Shown: positions 1 to 5,599 of the stretch, one piece after another
How the letters are laid out: each line of letters begins with the position of its first letter
How positions within the stretch are numbered: position 1 is the stretch's first letter
Notes under the pieces: generated by a model
Database searches by the model: none
The model's input: the letters and a program-made list of their open reading frames with translations, nothing else
What the model was told of the DNA's origin: nothing
Program-made: the position numbers and the translations under genes
NCBI GenBank assembly: GCA_002361425.1
Contig: DESW01000011.1
Span: 1-28,065, forward strand
Length of the DNA stretch: 28,065 nt
From: Candidatus Saccharibacteria bacterium UBA3304
GTDB taxonomy: Bacteria; Patescibacteriota; Saccharimonadia; Saccharimonadales; Saccharimonadaceae
Direction of reading: 5' to 3'

Positions 1-2
1 TC

Positions 3-482
3 TGGACCATCGTCGCCATCATGATCGTCGCTATGAGCCTCGTTTTAATCTACTTCTCTCAGAGTGACGCCAGCATCGATAATACCGTCTTCCAGATGAA
101 TGCGGCAGCTAGCCACTATTTCCGTCTCATCATCTTCTTGCTTTACATCTTGTTCGGCTTCGGTGGCTTCGTTGCTCAGAGCATTTACGACGCTAACCAC
201 ATTTATGTCACCAACCGCCGCTGTATCCAGAAATCCCGCAGCTCCATCTTTGCAAACTCGACCAATATTATCGAGCTTCGTCGTATTGAGGATGTCTCTT
301 TCCGCCAGGATTCCTTGATTGACCACCTCTGCCACTTCGGTGTCCTTCGCCTTTCTACCATCGGTGATGAGACGACCTACACCCTCAAATACGTTGACAC
401 GCCTCACGATGAAGTTAAGACCATCTCGCATCTCGTCTACGAATGCAAGAAGGGCAAAAAAGAAGACAAAGATTCTGACTAA
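3..482 (+). CDS. bPH-domain membrane protein, 5' partial
   Basis: The frame is open to the left edge, so the true start is probably outside the window; the first internal ATG is at 21. What remains is a hydrophobic segment (IVAIMIVAMSLVLIYF), a second one (FRLIIFLLYILFGFGGF), and then a soluble domain starting IYVTNRRCIQKS and continuing with ELRRIEDVSFRQ, LCHFGVLRLST and a Thr/Tyr-rich strand. The order of two membrane segments, I-x-VTNRR, a short loop, I-x-DVS and GxLRL is typical of the bacterial PH (bPH_2, YdbS/YdbT-like) family. These are cytoplasmic beta-sandwich domains attached to the membrane; their biochemical role is mostly unknown. The C-terminus is short and Lys/Asp-rich. It ends in TAA followed directly by a strong terminator. 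The domain call is fairly secure; the function is not. Confidence 0.75.
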   Translation, partial: WTIVAIMIVAMSLVLIYFSQSDASIDNTVFQMNAAASHYFRLIIFLLYILFGFGGFVAQSIYDANHIYVTNRRCIQKSRSSIFANSTNIIELRRIEDVSFRQDSLIDHLCHFGVLRLSTIGDETTYTLKYVDTPHDEVKTISHLVYECKKGKKEDKDSD

Positions 483-483
483 T

Positions 484-516
484 AAAAACCGCCTCGAGCA
501 ATCGGGGCGGTTTTTT
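484..516 (+). terminator. Rho-independent terminator after bPH gene
   Basis: The hairpin CCGCC-t-CGA, loop GCAA, TCG-g-GGCGG is followed by six T. It lies directly after the stop codon of the bPH gene and closes that transcript before the convergent prepilin gene. The A-run on its left suggests it may work in both directions. Confidence 0.9.
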
Positions 517-524
517 GTTGCTAA

Positions 525-917
525 TTAGTGGCGGCTAGTTTTGATGTAATCTTCTTCTTTTTCTAGCGTTGCACGTAGGGTGTAAGACTTACATTTGCCG
601 TCAGTACAGTTGCTGGCTTCGTAGCTGTAGTTGCTGCCGTTATCCCAGATATTCATACCGTATGGGTCAGTGAAGAGGTTTGGATCAATCCAAGGCAAAT
701 CCTCAGACTTCTCGAGATTCTCTGGGTAGGCCTTATTCTCTTCGTAATAACCTTCCTCAAGCGCGTAATACATCGCATTGATTGCGGTCTTGCGCTTCTC
801 GTCGCGGTTCATTGCGTCGATGCTTTGCTTCTGGAAGAAGAAGAGCACTACAAAGATGCCAACAAATACAATTGCTAAAATCAATTCAAGTACAGTAAAA
901 GCTTTTCTGGTTTTCAT
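525..917 (-). CDS. Type IV prepilin-like protein (pseudopilin)
   Basis: This 130-residue protein begins MKTRKA then FTVLELILAIVFVGIFVVLF. That is a class III signal peptide: a short basic leader, then a hydrophobic helix with Glu at +5 after the predicted prepilin-peptidase cut between Ala6 and Phe7. Most prepilins have Gly at -1; here it is Ala. A charged helix follows (DEKRKTAINAMYYALEEGYY) and a small C-terminal domain with a possible disulfide loop (CTDGKC, around residues 105-110), which fits minor pilins or T2SS/T4P pseudopilins. Such proteins are inserted in the membrane, processed by PilD and assembled into fibres. No pilus assembly gene is in the window, so it may be an isolated minor pilin. 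The promoter -10 ends 6 bases before the ATG, with no separate leader. Stop is TAA. Confidence 0.82.
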   Translation of the reverse strand: MKTRKAFTVLELILAIVFVGIFVVLFFFQKQSIDAMNRDEKRKTAINAMYYALEEGYYEENKAYPENLEKSEDLPWIDPNLFTDPYGMNIWDNGSNYSYEASNCTDGKCKSYTLRATLEKEEDYIKTSRH

Positions 918-923
918 ATCTTC

Positions 924-932
924 ATTTTATCA
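924..932 (-). promoter_or_regulatory. Extended -10 promoter of prepilin gene (leaderless)
   Basis: On the minus strand the sequence TGATAAAAT gives an extended -10 (TGnTAAAAT). The hexamer ends 6 bases before the ATG at 917, so the start point should fall at or next to the ATG. No convincing -35 is seen; that region overlaps the tRNA-Met terminator. The bases GAAG just before the ATG could be read as a weak ribosome site, but the gap is too short. Confidence 0.55.
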
Positions 933-936
933 CAAA

Positions 937-959
937 TAAAAAAGTCCCCTTGCGGGGTT
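937..959 (-). terminator. Terminator of tRNA-Met
   Basis: On the minus strand CCCC-GCAA-GGGG is followed by ACTTTTTT. It begins a few bases after the tRNA 3' end and is correctly oriented to stop the tRNA transcript before the prepilin gene. Confidence 0.75.
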
Positions 960-964
960 GAATT

Positions 965-1041
965 TGGTAGCACCGACTGGGATCGAACCAGTGACCTTAG
1001 GCTTATGAGTCCTACGCTCTAACCAGCTGAGCTACGGTGCC
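965..1041 (-). tRNA. tRNA-Met (CAT), elongator-type
   Basis: The minus strand gives a complete 77-base cloverleaf: acceptor GGCACCG with CGGTGCT (a G-U first pair), D-arm GCTC...GAGC, anticodon loop CTCATAA, T-loop TTCGATC and an encoded CCA end. The paired first acceptor base and the absence of three G-C pairs in the anticodon stem argue against initiator tRNA. A tRNA-Ile(CAT) that is lysidine-modified cannot be excluded from sequence alone. An extended -10 (TGTTATAAT) lies 9 bases before its 5' end. Confidence 0.92.
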
Positions 1042-1050
1042 ATACGAAGT

Positions 1051-1059
1051 ATTATAACA
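1051..1059 (-). promoter_or_regulatory. Extended -10 promoter of tRNA-Met
   Basis: On the minus strand TGTTATAAT matches TGnTATAAT perfectly, 9 bases before the mature tRNA 5' end. The transcript should carry almost no 5' extension. Confidence 0.7.
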
Positions 1060-1115
1060 TAGAGAGACCCGTTTTGCCAAAGGGAATTTGCCAGGGGTGA
1101 GCTTTGCGATTATGC

Positions 1116-1144
1116 TTGACAAATCCAGCCAAATGTGCTATAAT
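1116..1144 (+). promoter_or_regulatory. Consensus sigma-70-type promoter
   Basis: TTGACA (1116-1121), a 17-base spacer ending in TGC, and TATAAT (1139-1144) form a perfect consensus promoter with an extended -10. It drives the 41-residue ORF at 1198. It is one of the strongest-looking promoters in the window. Confidence 0.85.
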
Positions 1145-1197
1145 GACCAACATAGGACGTTAACAATGGTAGTTATAGGAAAAGGGAGGGATTGATT

Positions 1198-1323
1198 ATG
1201 GCTACACTTGAGATGATTGTTGTTGGTATTTTAGCGGTTCCGGCTGCAATTATGTTACTTAAGCTCGCAATTATCTTTATTCAGGGATTAATTGCAGTGT
1301 TTTGCGAGTATGTGGACTTCTAA
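1198..1323 (+). CDS. Small single-pass membrane peptide, 41 aa, unknown
   Basis: The product is 41 residues: a short acidic start (MATLEM), one long hydrophobic stretch from about residue 7 to 35 (IVVGILAVPAAIMLL, then LAIIFIQGLIAVF with one Lys between) and the end CEYVDF. Support is unusually good for such a short gene: a consensus promoter at 1116-1144, a strong ribosome site (AGGGAGGG, 7-8 bases before the ATG), and a GC-rich hairpin just downstream (1351-1372). I do not recognise it. The shape fits a small membrane regulator, a hydrophobic toxin of a type I toxin-antitoxin pair, or a subunit of a larger membrane complex. I found no obvious antisense antitoxin promoter. It is not a fragment of a neighbouring gene. 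Confidence 0.65.
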   Translation: MATLEMIVVGILAVPAAIMLLKLAIIFIQGLIAVFCEYVDF

Positions 1324-1350
1324 GTACGGCAACAAGCCTATGTTCTTTGG

Positions 1351-1378
1351 GCGGCGCCGTAACTGGCGCCGCTTTCTC
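1351..1378 (+). terminator. Terminator after the 41-residue gene
   Basis: The 8-bp perfect stem GCGGCGCC / GGCGCCGC with a 6-base loop is followed by a pyrimidine-rich TTTCTCTC tract. It lies 27 bases after the stop of the small gene. Confidence 0.65.
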
Positions 1379-1385
1379 TCGGTAA

Positions 1386-1417
1386 TAAAAAAACGACCCA
1401 TACAGGTCTATTTTTTT
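1386..1417. terminator. Bidirectional terminator, distal copy
   Basis: GACC-catACA-GGTC hairpin flanked by seven A on the left and seven T on the right. It is the degenerate counterpart of the tRNA-Ser terminator at 1563-1592. Confidence 0.65.
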
Positions 1418-1562
1418 ATGGCGGAGGGGACAGGATGTCGCGTTTCGCTAGCGCAAAACGCTCACTCAGCATCGTCGCCTCGGAAAATAGCGAACAAGTT
1501 CGCATTTTCTCTCGGCTCCTCGCTTCGACGAACCTACGGTTCGCCTCCTGCCCCCCAGAAAT

Positions 1563-1592
1563 TAAAAATACGACCAAACGGTCGTTTTTTTA
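1563..1592. terminator. Terminator of tRNA-Ser
   Basis: CGACC-AAAC-GGTCG with an A-rich left flank and seven T on the right; on the minus strand it lies 3-4 bases after the tRNA-Ser CCA end. Symmetry suggests it works both ways. Confidence 0.75.
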
Positions 1593-1595
1593 ATT

Positions 1596-1681
1596 TGGCG
1601 GAGGGGACAGGATTCGAACCTGCGAGGCGTTAACCTGCTGGTTTTCAAGACCAGTGCCATCAACCACTCGGCCACCCCTCC
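1596..1681 (-). tRNA. tRNA-Ser (TGA)
   Basis: The minus strand gives an 86-base class II tRNA: acceptor GGAGGGG paired with CCCCTCC, anticodon stem CTGGT/ACCAG with loop CTTGAAA (anticodon TGA), a long variable arm, T-loop TTCGAAT and an encoded CCA. An extended -10 (TGGTAAAAT, 1692-1700) precedes it by 10 bases. Its 3' 18 bases are repeated at 1419-1436. Confidence 0.95.
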
Positions 1682-1691
1682 AGCTCATACC

Positions 1692-1700
1692 ATTTTACCA
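1692..1700 (-). promoter_or_regulatory. Extended -10 promoter of tRNA-Ser
   Basis: On the minus strand TGGTAAAAT lies 10 bases before the tRNA 5' end, the same spacing as for tRNA-Met. Confidence 0.6.
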
Positions 1701-1703
1701 TAG

Positions 1704-1735
1704 AAAAGGCCCTCTCGTCTAAGAACGGGAGGGCC
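1704..1735 (-). terminator. Terminator of dut
   Basis: GGCCCTC / GAGGGCC stem with extra pairs inside and TTTT after it on the minus strand. It lies about 55 bases beyond the dut stop codon and separates dut from the tRNA-Ser promoter. Confidence 0.7.
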
Positions 1736-1788
1736 GTAATAAGGAGGATAATGACTCCAGCCAACGAAGAAAGCACGCCAAAGAAACG

Positions 1789-2256
1789 TCAGCTGGTGCC
1801 AGTACTACCAAAACCGCCAGAGCCACGCTCAGTCTCTGATAACTTATCGACTAATCGGAATCTGGCGACTTCGTATCTTAGAATAACGCCTTGTGCGCAG
1901 CGATCGCCGGGCTGAATCACGTATTTTTCTTTACCTTGATTATGCAGGAGAACGCTCAGCTCTCCGCGAAAATCGCTGTCGATCAATCCGTGATAAGCTG
2001 TGACGCGCCCCCTGAAAACCGGGCCACTGCGACTACGTATCCTTAACTCGTAGCCAATCGGAACTTCCATTGCTATGCCGAAGGGAACTATTGCCCATTC
2101 GTTCGGCTCAATCTCGATTTTGTCATCGATTGCCGCATAGAAATCAAAGCCCGCCGCCCCGAGCGTCTTGTACTCAGGTATTACGGCATCCTCCCGCAGC
2201 TTTACGATTGGAATATCCAGTTTTCTCCTGAAAATCCAGAAAAGCTTCTCAAACAT
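1789..2256 (-). CDS. dut: dUTP diphosphatase (dUTPase)
   Basis: Trimeric-type dUTPase, 155 residues, close to the usual 145-155. It hydrolyses dUTP to dUMP and PPi, keeping uracil out of DNA and feeding dTMP synthesis. The five family motifs are in order: AAGFDFYA, RSRSG, GLIDSDFRGEL (with the catalytic Asp), GDRCAQGVI and the C-terminal RGSGGFGSTG. The last is the flexible P-loop-like arm that closes over the nucleotide. The start is fixed by AAGGAGGTG, 6-7 bases before the ATG. The first 15 residues (MFEKLFWIFRRKLDI) extend a little beyond the usual start. The gene is divergent from nrdD. One pair of NrdR-like boxes lies just upstream of its -10, so it is probably co-regulated with the reductase. 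Stop is TGA. Confidence 0.95.
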   Translation of the reverse strand: MFEKLFWIFRRKLDIPIVKLREDAVIPEYKTLGAAGFDFYAAIDDKIEIEPNEWAIVPFGIAMEVPIGYELRIRSRSGPVFRGRVTAYHGLIDSDFRGELSVLLHNQGKEKYVIQPGDRCAQGVILRYEVARFRLVDKLSETERGSGGFGSTGTS

Positions 2257-2280
2257 GCGACCACCTCCTTCAAAAGAACT

Positions 2281-2294
2281 CTCGACTGTTCGAG
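2281..2294 (-). other. Hairpin in dut leader
   Basis: CTCGA-CTGT-TCGAG is a perfect 5-bp inverted repeat between the dut promoter and ribosome site. It could be an mRNA-stabilising hairpin or a protein site; no specific regulator is recognised. Confidence 0.35.
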
Positions 2295-2304
2295 TATGTT
2301 TTGC

Positions 2305-2313
2305 ATTATAACA
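2305..2313 (-). promoter_or_regulatory. Extended -10 promoter of dut
   Basis: On the minus strand TGTTATAAT is a perfect extended -10. The -35 position (about 2328-2333, TTTCAC) is poor and overlaps an NrdR-like box at 2332-2347. Confidence 0.65.
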
Positions 2314-2331
2314 CGTCCAAAACGACCGTGA

Positions 2332-2379
2332 AAACTAAAAATAGCGTAAGCTTTTCACGCCAAACACTATATGTAGCGT
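2332..2379. promoter_or_regulatory. NrdR box pair A (dut-proximal)
   Basis: Two 16-base sites, AAACTAAAAATAGCGT (2332-2347) and ACACTATATGTAGCGT (2364-2379), match the NrdR box pattern acaCwAtATaTwGtgt at most positions. Their starts are 32 bases apart, about three helix turns, the spacing seen for NrdR box pairs. The pair covers the -35 region of dut. NrdR is the ATP/dATP-sensing repressor of ribonucleotide reductase genes; its gene is not in the window. Confidence 0.7.
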
Positions 2380-2438
2380 TAAAAATCAAAAAATCTCTAT
2401 CTGTAATCATTGTATTTTTTACAAACTCTATTGAAATC

Positions 2439-2487
2439 CTCCTACATATAGCGTTACCATTATTACAACAAACACTAAATATAGTGT
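2439..2487. promoter_or_regulatory. NrdR box pair B (nrdD-proximal)
   Basis: ACACTAAATATAGTGT (2472-2487) is an almost perfect palindromic NrdR box. A weaker partner, CTCCTACATATAGCGT (2439-2454), starts 33 bases upstream. The pair lies 48 bases or more before nrdD and probably overlaps its promoter; a possible -35 TTGAAA is at 2431-2436 and a poor -10 TACCAT at 2455-2460. Confidence 0.75.
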
Positions 2488-2534
2488 TTAGGATCAGGAA
2501 AAACACGAAACGAACATTCTGGAGGTAATATAAA

Positions 2535-4883
2535 ATGTTCAAATCAGTACGCAAGCGCGACGGTAAGGTCGCCTCTTTTAAACAGGACAAGATCACCGAG
2601 GCTATCGCTAAGGCAGGTGCAGCTACCGGCGAATTCGGTTACGATCGTGCCCAGAATCTCAGCGACAAGGTAGTCCGCGTTGCAAGTGAGAAGATTAGCA
2701 CTCGCATCCCAACCGTCGAACAGATTCAGGACATCGTCGAGCAAGTCCTCATGGAATCCGCTTTCAAACGCACTGCTAAGGCTTACATTGAATACCGCGC
2801 AGAGCGCACCCGCAAACGCCAGGCTAAGTCCAAGCTTATGCAGACCTACAACACTATTTCTAAGCTCGACGCTGAAGAAGATTCCGATGTTAAGCGCTCC
2901 AACGCAAACGTCGATGGTGACTCCGCAATGGGCAAGATGCTCCAGTTCGGCGCAGAAGGTTCCAAGGAATACGCTAAGATTTGCCTCTTAAAGCCAGAAT
3001 TTAGCTACGCTCACGACCATGGCGATATTCATATCCACGATCTCGACTTCATGGCAACTGGTACTTTGACTTGCTGTCAGACCGATATTTCTAAGCTCTT
3101 CAAGAACGGCTTTAACACTGGTCACGGCTTCCTCCGCACGCCAAATTCCATCGGTACTGCCGCTGCCCTCGCTGCTATCATCCTCCAGGCCAACCAGAAC
3201 GAGCAGCACGGCGGTCAGTCCATTCCTAACTTCGATTACGCTCTCGCTCCATCCGTCGACAAGACTTTCCGCAAGAGTCTTAAGAGCAACCTTGAAAAAT
3301 ACGAAGAATTCACTGGTAACAAGGTCAAATTCGAAGTTACCGACGATGTCTGCTACGGCGACGACAAGAAGCTCAAGAAAGCTAAGGTCCCAGAGGCTGT
3401 CATTAAGGAAGCTAACGAAGATACTGAGCATCAGACTCTTCAGGCAATGGAAGGCTTCGTCCATAACCTCAACACTATGCATAGCCGCGCTGGCGCACAG
3501 GTTCCATTCACTTCTATCAACTTCGGTACCGATACTAGCCCAGAAGGTCGCCTCGTCAGCAAGATGCTTCTTGAAGCTACCATGAACGGCCTTGGCCATC
3601 ACGAAACTCCAATCTTCCCAATCTCCATCTTTAAGGTTAAGGAAGGTGTTAACTACAACCCAGGTGATCCTAACTACGACCTCTTTAAGCGCAGTATGGA
3701 AGTTTCCGCAAAGCGCCTTTTCCCGAACTTTACCTTCATCGATGCGCCATTCAATCTCCAGTACTACAAGCCAGGTAATCCAGACACCGAGATCGCAACC
3801 ATGGGCTGCCGCACTCGCGTCTTCGGTTCCTGCTTCAAGGAAACCGACGGTCACGTCTACGGTCGTGGTAACTGTTCCTTCACTACCATCAACCTTGTCC
3901 GCCTCGGTATCAAGCATGGTATCTGCCTCGGCGAGCGCAAGAAACCAGATTGGGACGCATTCTATCAGGAGCTCGATGAGAAGATTGACCTCGTAGCAGA
4001 CCAGCTTCTCCAGCGCTTCGAATTCCAGGCTAACCAAAAGGTTAAGAACTTCCCATTCCTCATGGGCCAGGGTAACTGGGTCGGTTCCGAAAAACTCGGT
4101 CCAAACGACAAGCTCCGCGACGTCATCAAGCACGGTACGCTTTCTATCGGCTTCATCGGCCTTGCAGAAACTCTCGTTGCTATGATCGGCAAGCATCACG
4201 GCGAATCCGCTGAAGCTCAGGAGATCGGTCTCGATATTATTGGCCACATGCGCGAACGCTGCGACGAGCTCACCAAAGAGCATCATCTCAACTTCTCGCT
4301 CCTTGCAACCCCAGCTGAAGGTCTTGCAGGTCGCTTCACCAAGATGGATCGCAAAGAATACGGCGTTATCGAAGGTGTCACTGATCGCGACTTCTATACC
4401 AACTCCTTCCATGTTCCTGTCTACTATCCAATCTCTGCCTTCGATAAGATCGACATTGAGGCGCCATATCACGCCCTCTGTAACGCTGGTCACATTACCT
4501 ACATCGAAATGGATGGCGACCCAAGCGAAAACATCGAAGCTTTCGAAGCAGTTATTCGCCATATGAAAGAAGCTGGCATCGGCTACGGCTCCGTTAACCA
4601 CCCAGTCGACCGCGACCCAGTCTGTGGCTTCTCTGGTATCATCGAAGGCGATGTCTGTCCAAGCTGCGGCCGCCACGAATGCGAAGGCGAGTGTGGTTTC
4701 GAACGCCTCCGCCGTATCACCGGTTACCTTGTTGGCTCCCTCGAGCGCTGGAATGATGGTAAGAAGGCTGAGGAAGCTGCCCGCGTTAAGCACAACGTTT
4801 CCGTCGGTCAGTACGATGTCGATACTAAGGTCAAGCGCGAGCAGAAGAAAGCAAGCGCAAAGGCTGCACTAGGAAAAGAGTAA
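2535..4883 (+). CDS. nrdD: Anaerobic ribonucleoside-triphosphate reductase, class III
   Basis: Oxygen-sensitive glycyl-radical enzyme that reduces ribonucleoside triphosphates to dNTPs. Residues 1-95 form an ATP-cone (KRDGKVASFKQDKITEAIAKA) that senses ATP/dATP. The catalytic barrel follows, with Cys180-Cys181 (TCCQTD) and Cys425/Cys433 (MGCRTRVFGSC) as candidate active-site cysteines. Near the C-terminus a Zn-binding cysteine group (C697, C708, C711, C716, C720) precedes RRITGYL, where Gly730 is the predicted radical site; E. coli NrdD has RRVCGYL at the same place. The C-terminus carries about 25 extra Lys/Ala-rich residues. GGAGG, 9 bases before the ATG, fixes the start. It is followed after 3 bases by nrdG. 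Having only this class in the window fits an anaerobic lifestyle, but other classes could be elsewhere. Confidence 0.97.
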   Translation: MFKSVRKRDGKVASFKQDKITEAIAKAGAATGEFGYDRAQNLSDKVVRVASEKISTRIPTVEQIQDIVEQVLMESAFKRTAKAYIEYRAERTRKRQAKSKLMQTYNTISKLDAEEDSDVKRSNANVDGDSAMGKMLQFGAEGSKEYAKICLLKPEFSYAHDHGDIHIHDLDFMATGTLTCCQTDISKLFKNGFNTGHGFLRTPNSIGTAAALAAIILQANQNEQHGGQSIPNFDYALAPSVDKTFRKSLKSNLEKYEEFTGNKVKFEVTDDVCYGDDKKLKKAKVPEAVIKEANEDTEHQTLQAMEGFVHNLNTMHSRAGAQVPFTSINFGTDTSPEGRLVSKMLLEATMNGLGHHETPIFPISIFKVKEGVNYNPGDPNYDLFKRSMEVSAKRLFPNFTFIDAPFNLQYYKPGNPDTEIATMGCRTRVFGSCFKETDGHVYGRGNCSFTTINLVRLGIKHGICLGERKKPDWDAFYQELDEKIDLVADQLLQRFEFQANQKVKNFPFLMGQGNWVGSEKLGPNDKLRDVIKHGTLSIGFIGLAETLVAMIGKHHGESAEAQEIGLDIIGHMRERCDELTKEHHLNFSLLATPAEGLAGRFTKMDRKEYGVIEGVTDRDFYTNSFHVPVYYPISAFDKIDIEAPYHALCNAGHITYIEMDGDPSENIEAFEAVIRHMKEAGIGYGSVNHPVDRDPVCGFSGIIEGDVCPSCGRHECEGECGFERLRRITGYLVGSLERWNDGKKAEEAARVKHNVSVGQYDVDTKVKREQKKASAKAALGKE

Positions 4884-4886
4884 TTA

Positions 4887-5495
4887 ATGCCCGCTAAGGA
4901 AGATTTAAATCCGGACACCGTCTCCCGCACGCATAAAGTGGCGGACGGTGCCCACTCGGGCGAACCGCAATATCGCCTATGCGAGCCGCAGCTCGACGTT
5001 CCGGATGGCTACATCCGTCTATCTGGCGATCTTGAGCGTGACTCTATCGTAAATGGCCCAGGGCTCCGCGCCGTGCTCTGGACTCAGGGTTGTCGCCAAC
5101 ACTGTCCTGGCTGTCAAAACCCAGAAACTTGGACCGAAGATCCAAACATCGGCGCCACCGTTCCGATCGAAAAAGTCAAAGAGGAGCTCCGCAAGCTAAA
5201 AGGGCAGAGCGGAATCACCTTCTGTGGCGGCGAGCCTTTGCTTCAAGCGAAAGCACTGCTAGAAATCACGCGTTTCTGTAAAAAAGAGCTTGGCTGGAAT
5301 GTCTGGTCCTTCACGGGTTTAGTCTATGAGCGCATTCCGCGTGACTCTGTCGCATGGGAGCTCATCAAAGAACTCGACGCTCTCATCGACGGTCCATTTA
5401 TCATGCAAGAACGCGATCTTACGATGAAGTTCCGCGGCAGCCGCAATCAGCGTATTCTGCATCTCAAAGACGGCGAAATCGTCTCTGTTGAATAA
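4887..5495 (+). CDS. nrdG: Anaerobic ribonucleotide reductase activating protein (radical SAM)
   Basis: Radical-SAM activase that makes the glycyl radical on NrdD from S-adenosylmethionine and an electron. The 4Fe-4S motif CRQHCPGC is at residues 69-76 (CxxxCxxC), preceded by the typical SIVNGPGLRAVLWTQG and followed by the SAM-binding CGGEPLL near residue 110. The C-terminal part (DALIDGPFIMQERD, RGSRNQRIL) matches the NrdG subgroup. At 202 residues it is longer than the usual 150-180, owing to a 40-residue polar N-terminal extension with no recognised motif. The ATG lies 3 bases after the nrdD stop; no strong ribosome site is visible, so translational coupling is likely. The extension may not all be translated, but no better internal start is seen. 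Confidence 0.95.
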   Translation: MPAKEDLNPDTVSRTHKVADGAHSGEPQYRLCEPQLDVPDGYIRLSGDLERDSIVNGPGLRAVLWTQGCRQHCPGCQNPETWTEDPNIGATVPIEKVKEELRKLKGQSGITFCGGEPLLQAKALLEITRFCKKELGWNVWSFTGLVYERIPRDSVAWELIKELDALIDGPFIMQERDLTMKFRGSRNQRILHLKDGEIVSVE

Positions 5496-5524
5496 AAACT
5501 TGCGCCCTGTGCGCAAGTTTTATT
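5496..5524 (+). terminator. Terminator of nrdDG
   Basis: CTTGCGC-CCTGT-GCGCAAG with a TTTTATT tail, directly after the nrdG stop codon. Confidence 0.9.
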
Positions 5525-5525
5525 C

Positions 5526-5555
5526 TTGCAAAAGTGCTTGCGCTTTTGCTAAAAT
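5526..5555 (+). promoter_or_regulatory. Promoter of the 5600 surface-protein gene
   Basis: TTGCAA (5526-5531), 18 bases, then TGC-TAAAAT (-10 at 5550-5555, extended). A 40-base leader follows with a strong ribosome site, GGGGAGGT, about 8 bases before the ATG. Confidence 0.6.
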
Positions 5556-5599
5556 AAACGTAAGCACGTGGGAGTGTGCGAGGTGGGGAGGTATTATAA

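Larger units (their letters stand above)
1384..1613 (-). repeat. Duplicated tRNA-Ser 3' end plus terminator flanking a hairpin-rich insert
   Basis: The 18-base sequence TGGCGGAGGGGACAGGAT occurs at 1419-1436 and again at 1596-1613, where it is the 3' end of tRNA-Ser. Each copy is followed (minus strand) by a similar A/T-flanked GACC...GGTC terminator, at 1386-1417 and 1563-1592. Between them (1437-1560) lies a dense set of inverted repeats: GCGTTT...AAACGC, TCGTCG...CGACGA, AAAAT-GCGAA...TTCGC-ATTTT (approximate) and GAACC-tac-GGTTC. The outer ends GGGGACAGGA and TCCTGCCCCC are near inverted repeats and could close the whole insert. This could be an attachment-site duplication, a miniature mobile element or a tRNA-like RNA. 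The long frame across this region is not a protein gene. Confidence 0.6.

Noticed and set aside
1292..1633. 113-residue plus-strand frame ending in AEGTGFEPARR
   Set aside because: It runs across two terminators, the hairpin insert and the antisense of tRNA-Ser. The last part is the well-known translation of an antisense tRNA end, so it is not a gene.
1751..1915. 54-residue plus-strand frame with AAGGAGG before its ATG
   Set aside because: The ribosome site is only 3 bases from the ATG, and the frame runs antisense into dut. No promoter is seen. Chance is more likely.
2988..4793. 601-residue antisense frame within nrdD
   Set aside because: nrdD is certain by its motifs. The antisense frame is a product of strong codon bias and shows no ribosome site or domain.
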